This document shows positions 53,505 through 63,200 of a stretch of 64,000 nucleotides of DNA, piece after piece (position 1 is the stretch's first letter; the number at the start of each line of letters is the position of its first letter). The DNA lies in the NCBI RefSeq assembly GCF_040954645.1, contig NC_092810.1, positions 73,930,660 to 73,994,659 of the forward strand, in the 5' to 3' direction. The position numbers were made by a program, and so were the translations under genes. Source of the stretch: Diabrotica undecimpunctata (lineage: Eukaryota > Arthropoda > Insecta > Coleoptera > Chrysomelidae). Below the pieces are notes generated by a model, which made no database searches, was not told the DNA's origin, and saw nothing but the letters and a program-made list of their open reading frames with translations.

Positions 53505-54724
53505 CAATAAACAAAATTAGTACAAAATACAGAAAAGAATTATTTTGCATCTTACACTAATTGAGGTTAGTTGTCGTGATGTTTATTAAATGAAATGAGC
53601 AACTCATTTGACCCCTACAAATGATGGCGAAAACTATCCAAAATTGTTTTAAAAAAAAACGTTCTTAAACAAATACATATTTAAAACACTTTAAAACACA
53701 TATACAAGAACACTCAAATAAAATTATGTTAAAATAATTACAGAACATGTCATAATATAAAATTTAGGTTATAAACATTCTTATCAGAAACAAAAGAATT
53801 GGTTGTGAATTCGTTACTGCCCACTTAAAACGATAGAACGTTAGATCTTAATGATAACAATGTAAAGGTAATAGTATACCTGATAGACGCTGAACTTCTT
53901 GAAACAGAAAAGGTAAAAAGACTTATATTAGAAGAAGTAGGAGAGGTACTGTATATCTCATATATAATGAAACTTATATTGTTGATGATGAATTGTCTGT
54001 ATTAGTAGATTCGTGTTTATCCAAAGTTGACAATAATGAATATAGGTTGCTTAAATTATTGGTATCTGTCTTTTTGTTAATAGTTTCTTTAGAAAACTTT
54101 TTAGATGGCTTTAGAGATGGCTTTCATTTTTCAAGAAAAAGAAACTATTAACAAAAAGACAGATACCAATAATTTAAGCAACCTATATTTATTATTGTTA
54201 ACTTTGGATAAACACGAATCTACTAATACAGACAATTCATCATCAACAATATAAGTTTCATTATATATGAGATATACAGTACCTCTCCTACTTCTTCTAA
54301 TATAAGTCTTTTTACCTTTTCTGTTTCAAGAAGTTCAGCGTCTATCAGGTATACTATTACCTTTACATTGTTATCATTAAGATCTAACGTTCTATCGTTT
54401 TAAGTTGGCAGTAACGAATTCACAACCAATTCTTTTGTTTCTGATAAGAATGTTTATAACCTAAATTTTATATTATGACATGTTCTGTAATTATTTTAAC
54501 ATAATTTTATTTGAGTGTTCTTGTATATGTGTTTTAAAGTGTTTTAAATATGTATTTGTTAAAGAACGTTTTTTTTAAAAACAATTTTGGATAGTTTTCG
54601 CCATCATTTGTAGGGGTCAAATGAGTTGCTCATTTCATTTAATAAACATCACGACAACTAACCTCAATTAGTGTAAGATGCAAAATAATTCTTTTCTGTA
54701 TTTTGTACTAATTTTGTTTATTGT

Positions 54725-54765
54725 AGCACCCTGATGATGCAAATAAAGATTTGCGAAAGCTTGGT
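54725..54765 (+). ncRNA. Hammerhead-like motif, right palindrome arm
   Basis: CTGATGA (54731-54737) matches the CUGANGA box exactly. It is followed by T, the stem GCAAAT/ATTTGC (54739-54744 with 54749-54754) closed by AAAG, then GAAA (54756-54759) and GCTTGG. This is the best conserved hammerhead core in the window. The outer stems remain to be tested. Confidence 0.65.
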
Positions 54766-54824
54766 TAACTAAAAAGAGTACTTCTTTGTCCTATCTTCCG
54801 CTGCACACCCAAATATTTGAGTTT

Positions 54825-54828
<4 letters not shown>

Positions 54829-54888
<60 letters not shown>
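54829..54888. repeat. (TA)n microsatellite, right edge of the palindrome
   Basis: A pure AT run of about 60 bp. Confidence 0.9.
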
Positions 54889-54891
<3 letters not shown>

Positions 54892-55159
54892 GCAAGAACT
54901 CCTAATTACTCTTTAATCATACTATTTTTGTTTTTTTTTTCTGTTCTCTATGGATCTCAAAACACACCATGAAAAGATGTCACTAACAAAATTTTAACTT
55001 TCCAACTAAATTTTAAAATGTATATTGTCCATTATTTTAAATGTTATATTTTATATGTGTGTTTTTAATGTTGAGTGTCGTAGCTTTACAAAAATAATCT
55101 CAACGACTAGTAAGTTGTAATGACAATTTGAGATATGTTGTAAATATTTACACTTTCTT

Positions 55160-55315
55160 CTAATTAGTGTCTTGAAGAACAAATAAAAGAATTCCGAAAG
55201 CTCGACCAGAAGTCAAAAGAGTGTTTCTATAACATCGCGGCCAAACCTACTGACTGCAGCCCTAATAAATTGTGTTGTTTGTTTATATCGACAGTCAATA
55301 ATATCCAGTATTTCT

Positions 55316-55362
<47 letters not shown>
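55160..55362 (+). mobile_element. PLE 3' tail with degenerate hammerhead-like motif and (TA)n
   Basis: CTTGAAGA (55171-55178) and GAAAGCTCG (55196-55204) mark the same PLE end type. Then follow TTATATCGACAGTCAATAAT and AATATCCAGTATTTCTT, shared with 28930-28970, and a (TA)n array at 55318-55362. The segment 55225-55270 is the reverse complement of 28885-28930. The coding part is absent. Confidence 0.6.
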
Positions 55363-55365
<3 letters not shown>

Positions 55366-56029
55366 GTCATCGACATATTGGTGATTTTCAGGCCAGCCAG
55401 GCCAGTCCTTCACGCGCTCTCCTAGAGCATAGTGCTGTAGGGGCTTTGCTTTCTGCTTTAGACTCTGTGGCTGAGCTTTCATTCGACTATAACCTGAAGT
55501 TTTGTTTTGACCATTGTTGTCATTTTGTAAGAAATATCTTGTCTTTATCAAGACAAAACCACAATCTACAGAGCATCCAGCGTATTTTTAAGGGTTTAAG
55601 ATCCTTATTTTCTACCCCGAGACGACATATAAAAGGATTTTAAAACTTAAAATCCTAAAACTTAAAAGCAATAACTTAAAAAAATAGGAAATAAATTTAA
55701 CATTTTAACAACGTTCAAAACAACAAATACATCGAGATCTATTTTATCTAAAACGTGTGACACGTGATTTATATTCTAAAATAAAATACATATAAAATCA
55801 GAGTTTGATGGTAATATTAAGAGTAAAAATAAATGTAAGACCAAATACTTACCATGTTGAGATAGTATCATGGGGTTTTTTTCCTCATGATTTACTATTT
55901 AATTGGATCACTGACAGTAGAATTTTACTGCCATTATTGCACGTGGTTGTCTTTTTATAGACAGATCACATACTATGGTTTTTAGGAGAAATTCTTACGC
56001 TAAAGTTGATTTCATATAATCGAATAAAC
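55363..56029. other. Stretch without recognised gene
   Basis: A moderately GC-rich part (55380-55560) followed by AT-rich sequence. A minus frame reading into the (TA)n array contains QYVDD by chance next to Tyr-Ile repeats; no RT context is present. Confidence 0.45.
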
Positions 56030-56300
56030 TATCTTAAAAAAGTCGTTCTAAGAACGCAACTCAGAGATATTGGCAATACCATTTTAAAGTTAACTACTTT
56101 AAAATGTATTATATATGTCTGAATTGTCAAGATAAATGAGTCAGATAAAATTAAATTATTAGAAGAATTTTTGACCAAACAACAAAATCCAAATTTGTTT
56201 AGTTTATCAATGTCTCGTATTTTGAGATCGTTTTCCGAATTGGAAATCGAAACGTTAAATAAACTTAATTTCAAAGCAAAATTGTGGCTTATTTCCAAGT
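56030..56300 (+). mobile_element. PLE end fragment with hammerhead-like motif
   Basis: Related, in inverted orientation, to 50760-51030. It includes TTGAGATCG, a stem TTTTCC/GGAAA closed by GAATT, GAAA (56249-56252) and CGTTAAATAAAC, the arrangement seen at 39081-39118. No coding sequence survives. Confidence 0.5.
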
Positions 56301-56323
56301 GATTTAAAACTGCAGATATTGTT

Positions 56324-58637
56324 TTAACCTTCCGTGACTGGCGCGGGGACTCACAATCAGTGGTAGCAAGTTACGGAGTGACAGTCCGACGCCAGTAACA
56401 ATTACATAGTAATTTCACAGATAAACATATTGAAAGATTTGGTATATATTCTTTATATTTTATAAAAGGTAAAAAATAGTATTCTGAAAATTGTTTTAAT
56501 TAAATAATAATATAATTATCCTGATGGCATCATGAAAAAGAGCAAGAACGACTACAGCTGCTAATGTTGGACTGTCTCAGTGAAGATAAATATAATGAAG
56601 AGGTAGTAAAAGTGAACGAAAACAACAAACACAGTGAATAGGATATAGTAGTAACGCAAGAAATATATTCTGATTCTGAGAATGAAATTAAAGATGAGGA
56701 CGTAAAAGTCAGTCCTTTAGAAGTACTTCACTTATTTTAAAATAATGAAAAAAGTAAGTAGGCATAACACCCTCTTCCACATTTCTAACAAGGGCAGTTA
56801 ACTTGGCAACTGGTGTGCCGGGTGCCAAAGGGGTCGTTAAAAATAAAGACATCATTTGATATTTTGAGGCACTTTTTCAATTATGAAATGCTCAATGCAA
56901 TTATAGAATTTACTAATACTCACATCCGAAATAATAAGATTAATTACATCCTTCAAAGAAGTACAAAAGAAGCAGACTTAAATAAAATAATGTCCCCTAT
57001 GGGATTACTTTATTTGGGGGGAGGGTACTTAAATTCAGCCGCTTAAACGTTGATGAAATATGGAATAAAAACGGAAAACGTATCAAGCAATTTCGTCCAA
57101 AAATTTCGAAGGCTCGCTTCCAGTTCATGCTTTAACATATAAGATTTGATGATACTCATTCATGATTCGAAAGAAGGAAAGTTGATTCGAGCAATTTTTG
57201 ACTCATTTCATAAATGCAAATCAGCTTACACTCCGTATAAAAATGGATTCCCAATAAGTATGGACTAAACCCAATAAGTATGGACTAAAAGTATACGCTT
57301 TAGTAAATTCAAAGACATATTATACTACCAATTTAGAAGTGTACACTGTCAAATAACCTATTGGTCCATATGATGTAGAAAATTCAGGACATGGAGTTGT
57401 TTAAATAATGGTTGGACCACTTGGGAATACCAAACGAAATGAAACATGCGTCAATTGGTTTTTCACAATTCCTTTGATAGGTACACTATTAAAAGATTTT
57501 ATTCTCACCTACTTAGGAACTATACGGAAAAATAAACCAAAATAACCTCTTCAAATATCCAATCCGCAAGGTCAACCTATAGGATCAAGCCTGTTTTCCT
57601 ACGATAAAGACATAATATTGGTGTCGTATACTCCTAAACAACAAAAAAATGTAATCATGGTTTCAAGTATGCATCATAATTATAAAATTGATACAGTTAC
57701 AGGAAAGCCTAAGATGATTATTGCTTAAAATAATAATAAAGGTGGAAATGACACTCTAGACAAAATGTGCGCTGAATATAACTGCGCTCGAAATACGTTA
57801 AGATGACCAATGGTTATTTTTTATTCTATGCTGAATATGGTTGCAGTGAATTCTTTGTAATTTTTTTATTTGAAAAATTCAGGAAATAGGAAAATATTTT
57901 TGCATAGACTTTCATATCAGTTAATCGAAAATCTTATTTGTTTTTGAGCAATGCAACCTAACATTTTAGAAACGATAGTAGGAAGAATCAGAGAACTTTA
58001 TGTCATTCCAGTTGCTACTCCTGTCCCCAATCCAGAAAATCTTCAAGGCCGTTGCAGTTTTTGTAACAAGGAAAACAAATTGACCAACACGTTTCTCGTG
58101 TAAAAAATATGCCAAATTCATGTGCTTTAACCTGTGTATATGCAGAATATTATTCTGATAATATGGTTTAAAGGAATACCTAACTTAAATTTTTTAATTT
58201 TTTTTTGTATATTTACATTTCTTGATAGTAAAATAAATATAATAATAATTAAGTGATGCATGATTAAGTTTACATTCAAAATAAAGGCCTTAAGTTATTT
58301 TTATTAGAATCTATGGGAATTAACAAATTAGAAAATACAGACGTAATTCTGAGTGACCAACTTGGGATAAACAGTTCCCCCTCCTTAACTAATATTGTTA
58401 AAGACTATAAAGTATAAACATACAAAAAATAGATCACTTGAGAAAGACACTCTGCCGAAACAACTGTAGTGATAATAATAAAATAAATTTTGTGGAAGTG
58501 TTGAAAACACAATGCTTGTTCATAAAAAATGTCACATCTACTATATATTACGTTTTCACATGCAAAAAAGTTATGCGAACTCATAGTCCCCTCCACTAAC
58601 GGTGTACAGAAAACGAGCGCCAGTAACTGAAGGTTAA
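56324..58637 (+). mobile_element. piggyBac-like transposon, decayed
   Basis: Bounded by TTAA on both sides (56324-56327, 58634-58637), the fixed target of piggyBac elements. The ends are inverted repeats, CCTTCCGTGACTGGCGC on the left and CCTTCAGTTACTGGCGC on the right (reverse complement), three mismatches in 17. The interior of about 2.3 kb holds a frameshifted transposase in the same orientation. The target fits exactly the edge of a PLE fragment. Confidence 0.85.
56560..58120 (+). pseudogene. piggyBac transposase relic
   Basis: Recognisable pieces in different frames: LLMLDCLSEDKYNEE and EIYSDSENEIKDEDV (acidic N-terminus), FNYEMLNAIIEFTNTHIRNN, LNKIMSPMGLLYLGGGY, the DTLDKMCAEYNCARNTLRWP region followed by YSMLNMVAVNS (conserved near the third catalytic Asp), and a terminal Cys-rich CSFCNKENKLTN. 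Many stops and shifts; not functional. Confidence 0.75.
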
Positions 58638-58949
58638 ATACAGAATAGTTATATCGTTTTCTTTTTAAGATAATGTTAAAAGGCACATCTAAATTATGTA
58701 CTATGGTTTTATCTAAAATTGCTAATTATTTTAAAATTGCAGCATTAGCTTTTCTCTAAAACTGTTTTTCTTTAAAACGTTTAAAAATAAACATAGTATT
58801 TAATTTTTTAACTACATCTCATTTAATCTGACTATTGTTTTTCCTTATTTTATTATGTTTATTCTATTTAAAAGCTATACATTTCTAAAAAAAATTGCAG
58901 CTATTCTGACGAACTTTTTAAATCCGTTTGCCGTGGTGAATCGATCCAC
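58638..58949. other. AT-rich stretch without gene
   Basis: Nothing recognised. Confidence 0.5.
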
Positions 58950-59250
58950 TGGCTTTTTCCATTCGGTAGATATGCTTACATGTCCTGAAGTTTAACAATG
59001 TCTAGCCTTGTTAAACACTTGTCTCCAAACTGTTTTAGTCAGTACTGTCTGTGTCCAGTTCTTTATTTCCAGTATTGTTATATCTCTTTTAATTGCCGTC
59101 GTACCTTAGTCTCCCTTTTGGCCTTTGTCCTTCTGGTATCCCCTCCGTTAATCTTCTTTGAGCTGTATTTTTAGCTTTCCTCAATACATGGCCGTATCAC
59201 CTTATCATCTGTGCTTTTATTATTCTTACAACATTTTCTCCCTTCTGTAT
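58950..59250 (-). pseudogene. LINE C-terminal relic
   Basis: On the minus strand, YGHVLRKAKNTAQRRLTEGI and PEGQRPKGRLRYDGN resemble the basic tail of insect LINE RT proteins (GHVLR...RRLTEGIPEGQRPKGRPR). It has stops and no RT core. Confidence 0.5.
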
Positions 59251-59929
59251 ATTATCTATTTCAAAATTCATTAATGATCTTATTTCGATTAATTTGATTT
59301 TCTTGGGCCACATAATCATTGTAATAATTTTTCTTTTGAAGACCTTTAACTTTTCTTCTCTTTTATAAGCCAATTTCTGTTGCGTATGTTACTGTTATTC
59401 TTTATAATATATTCTCAGTTTGGTATTTTTACTTTTAGTATTTTTTACCGTATTTGTATTCTTTTATCCCTTCTGTTTAGTTCTATTCCAAGGTATTAGT
59501 TCTATATTCCACTTGGATGGCTCTATCATGGCGTTTATTAGGTCAAGGTGAATGTATGACTGGCCAAGTCCGTGATAATCAATTTAAGATATTTAAGATG
59601 GCGGTACTGGTATACCAATGCGGCGGTATTATTTGTGCTGTTTTCATTTTCATTGTTTATTTTATTTTATGGTGCCTCTTTGATTTGTACTCATTGTTCG
59701 CTTATATTGTTTTCTATTGGTATTATTTTAATTCTTCTGTCTAGCTAACATGTTTTCTAACGCTTTCTTTTTCCAATTTTTTATTTACTATTGTGGTTCT
59801 TCGCTTTGCTGTCTTTCTTGTTGTATTATTTTTATTTTTATTCCAGCTATGACTATCTAGTGATCTTAGTCGGCATTGGTTCTTCTATAGGATCTGATCT
59901 GATCTGAAGTTCTGTTTTTTTTTTCGGAA

Positions 59930-60210
59930 GTTTAGAGGAAGTCTAGGGGTGGCACCAATTGTTGCCAAGATGAGAGAGCATAGGTTTGGTCATGTATAAC
60001 GGAGAGACGTTAATTACTTAATACGAAGAATTGCTGATCTGTGGGTTCCTGGAAGTAGCAGGAGAGGAAGACCAAAAAGACCTGGGGGAAGACGCTTAGG
60101 CAGGACACGTCGGTAAAACGAATTAATATTGATATGCTCAAGATTATGGAAAAATGTAATTAGGAAGGCCAACCCCGTACAGGGGTAAAGACAAAGAAAA
60201 TGATAATGAA
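59930..60210 (+). pseudogene. LINE C-terminal relic
   Basis: On the plus strand: GVAPIVAKMREHRFGHV, NYLIRRIADLWVPGSSRRGR, PKRPGGRRL, then RKANP near a stop, which is the typical last part of an RTE/BovB-type LINE protein (GVAPI-x-KMRE-x-R-x-GHV...GRRPRGRPK). Only the tail survives. Confidence 0.6.
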
Positions 60211-61753
60211 TAATCATTTTAAATTTACAACTTTATTTTTTACTTCCTTTTGCAGTATAAATTCTGTTCTTCTATATTTTTACTCCCTTCTATTGTAGGA
60301 TACCAGATTTTGTATTCCTTTGTATCAATTATGCGTTGTCCTTCCCATCTGGTTTCTTGCATACAAGCAATATCTACTTGATAGTTCTTTAGTTATTTTG
60401 CTTTTTTCCGTTTTCCTGACGTTAAAAATGTTTTCATTCACACTCCATGTTCCTTTTCAAATTTTTTAGTTTTTATTGTTATTTTTAATTTCCCTTCTTC
60501 TTTATACTATTCTCTTGTCTTTTAGCTTAACGTTAATTTTGTTATTTGGTTTTCATCTGGTTTAACTAATTTTTTGACATATTCTTTATGAAATCAATTC
60601 TCTTAAATGCTGTTTGTTCTTGTTCTGTTATTGGATATATTTCTGAAGTAGTTTTTTACCCTTTTAAACACTTTAGTTTATTTGGTCTCTATTTCGTCTT
60701 AGTAGTACCATACTTTATTACCTTTTACCGTGTATTCTCCTTATGTTATTCTTTATTTTTTATATGGTGCCATTTTCTTGCTTCCTCGCCACTTGAAAAT
60801 GATAAAAAGTGCTCTACGTTGTAATACTATTTCATTCAATACTTTTTCATTTTTCTCTTATAAATATATTCGTTACTTTAATTCTAAGTAATTGCTCTTT
60901 AGTACTTCCATTCGTTTTGTAGCTGTAACTAATTCTACACATACTGGGGCTACTAAGTTAAGTTTTACTTGTTTACGTATTTCTATTTTAAGTTTTGTAT
61001 TTTCTTTTTTTACCAATTTGTTTTCATCCTTTATTTACGCCGCCGTGTCTCTATTTTTATAGTCCAATTTTTTTTTCGATTCGTATGTATTTATATATAT
61101 TTTTGTATATCTTGATCATATTGTATGTTGTCTTCATCCGATTTTCGTTCCGTAATATTATGATTCGTATTGTCTTCTTATATTCATGCTTTTAAAATGT
61201 AACGATTTCTGATGTAGTTTGTACAAAAATTATAAAGAACTAGAGTTTCCTAATGAACTAACTTTCTCAAAATTTATCTTCATAAAAAATTTCTTAATTT
61301 AGAAAAGACAGATTTTATTTTATACTGATGTTTTTCGATGGTCATGTAAACTAAAAAAAAATCTTTGTATTTATTTACTTCTGATATTGTTTTTACAAAA
61401 GTTATAAAAAACTAGAATTTTCGAAAAATTGTCTATGAAAAAATTTCTAACTTTAAAAAAGACAAGATTTATTTTTTAATGAAGTTTCTCGATGGTCATG
61501 TAGACTATATTAAAACAAAACGTTTGCAAAGCATTTTTTGGAGTGTCTTCTGTTTTTTTTTTGTTAAATAGCGTCCCTTTTTATTTTTTCCAAGTTTTGT
61601 AAATTGTAGAATCTCTTGTATCTGTAATTTTGGGTAATGTAATTTTTTTTAGTTTACTTAACAAATTTAATTTGCATATAATTGTTATAAAATAGGTCAT
61701 CAGAATATAAAATAGAATATTATCATCAAAAACTTAACAAATATTTTTTTAAG
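60211..61753. other. T-rich intron sequence; possible LINE endonuclease scrap
   Basis: At about 60350-60460 the minus strand can be read as GTWSVNENIFNVRKTEKSK, like the start of a LINE endonuclease, but the match is short. No other gene or repeat recognised; the pyrimidine bias continues up to the exon-4 acceptor at 61753. Confidence 0.35.
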
Positions 61754-61905
61754 GTACAACCTGACTTCTTTAAAACTATATCAGATTGTAGATTTATGGG
61801 AAAAAGTTTTAATTGTCCCGATCTATTTGTGCCTATTTTCACGGAAGAAGGAATTTGTTATTCATTTAATATGCTGGACAGGCACGACATCTATAGAGAA
61901 AAAGT
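61754..61905 (+). CDS. Pickpocket-like DEG/ENaC channel, fourth exon
   Basis: The acceptor TTTTTTTAAG (61753) fits phase 0 of exon 3, and the donor AAAGT|GTAAGT leaves phase 2. The exon encodes SDCRFMGKSFNCPDLFVPIF followed by TEEGICYSFN. The C-x-W/M-G-x4-C-x2-LF pattern and T-x2-G-x-CYTFN motif are characteristic of pickpocket extracellular domains. The exons seen so far give about 221 residues of a protein that is usually 430-600 residues. The Cys-rich palm/thumb and TM2 exons are expected beyond 64000; none was recognised in 61906-64000. Confidence 0.85.
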
Positions 61906-63200
61906 GTAAGTTTTGTAAGGTACTGCTTTGTTTATGTTTGTGTATTTTCTGTTTAAATTGATCATCTTTAATCCCGTATTTAAAAATTAAAAATGTTACA
62001 TTTATATGTATAAATTGCATTTAAGAAAGTTAAATACGAATGACATAAAATCAAACAATATAAAGTTAATTTGTAATAATTATTATTATTCGCACAAAAA
62101 AAAAATTAATGAATTAACTATAAAATCGCTATAAATAATCAAACTGATTTAAAAAAGTGGGCACACCACTCTTTAATTAACTAAAACATATCAACAAAAT
62201 ACTACAAAGAAAACTACATCATAAAAGTTTGATAATTTAAGTTAATTATATTATAACAGGTGTTAGTAAATAAGTACAACAAACTTTAGAGGGTGATTCT
62301 ACATGAAATAATAATGACAGTTTCGTATATAAACGTATGTGTGCAAATGCTTCAATTCCGAGATACGGGATGTAGAAAATTGGTTTTACTACAATAGTTT
62401 CTTCAATAAATGAACAATAATAATTATAATGTTTCTTTATCTGGCTTAATAAAAGACTTACGCGACCAGCATGACATGATTCTTCCTGCTGTATCGTATC
62501 TTCTGCACCTGTCAGTATTTACAATTGAACTATTCGAACCTAACTTCCCTAAAAAACTTCGTCGCTACCTTCTCAAATGGAAGCACGCTAGCAAAACTTT
62601 TTCTTTGGCTTCTCAACTAGAAGTAAGTAAAAACTACGCCTTTCTTCTGCTTTTCAAATAGAAGCAGGCAAGACTTTTTTCTCGTTTCTCATTTGGAAAC
62701 AAATTTGAAGTTCCAATTTGACTTTGATTAAAATAGTGAACTTCATTAAATTCAGTGCTAGTGCATAAAATATGACAGAACCGGCTCTTATCAATAAATA
62801 AAGAAAAATTTAAAAGTTTTCGTGCTCACTTAGAGTAAAATACTGACTCGGACAAATTACAGGGTTGCTGGTAATACAGGTATAAGTCAATCATTCTATC
62901 TAACATATTTATTTAGTTTAAGAACATTTGTGTATTTGAACAAGCTGATGATAATAATTTCTATTCTATCTTTTAATTATGCACATCATAATATAAAAAT
63001 ATTTCTACCGGTAGTCTCATTTTACTTATTCTATTATCAATTTCCTACAATATTACTAATCCGCAATTTTGCGACCTATTGGTCGCTGGTCCTTCGAGAT
63101 TTATATTTATTTTTTATCTACCAAATGTAGGAAGGTTGAAATATAGTTTTACTAATACTCATTTTTAAACGTTGAACCCGCTACCCCATCATTTTCCCTA
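61906..63200. other. Intron sequence after pickpocket exon 4, no gene
   Basis: No further channel exon was recognised. At 62545-62700 a short motif of the type TTCTCAAATGGAAGC recurs four times about 45-50 bp apart in degenerate form. Confidence 0.4.

Larger units (their letters stand above)
53401..54828. repeat. 1.43-kb palindrome: two PLE 3' ends in inverted orientation
   Basis: Left arm 53401-54090 and right arm 54138-54828 (about 690 bp each) are reverse complements with only a few mismatches, separated by 47 bp. Each arm carries, reading outward, a short C-terminal coding piece (QEKETINKKTDTNNLSNLYL, then LTLDKHESTN), about 480 bp of non-coding sequence, a hammerhead-like motif and the PLE-type end AAAGCTTGGTTAACTAAAAA. 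A single-stranded transcript would fold into a near-perfect hairpin. (TA)n arrays lie outside both arms. Confidence 0.95.

Noticed and set aside
55340..55400. QYVDD motif in a minus frame next to a TA array
   Set aside because: No RT motifs on either side; a chance match beside Tyr-Ile repeats.
60588..61195. Phe/Tyr/Leu-rich plus-strand frames that look like membrane proteins
   Set aside because: The composition follows from the T-rich sequence; there is no start context, splice evidence or family motif.
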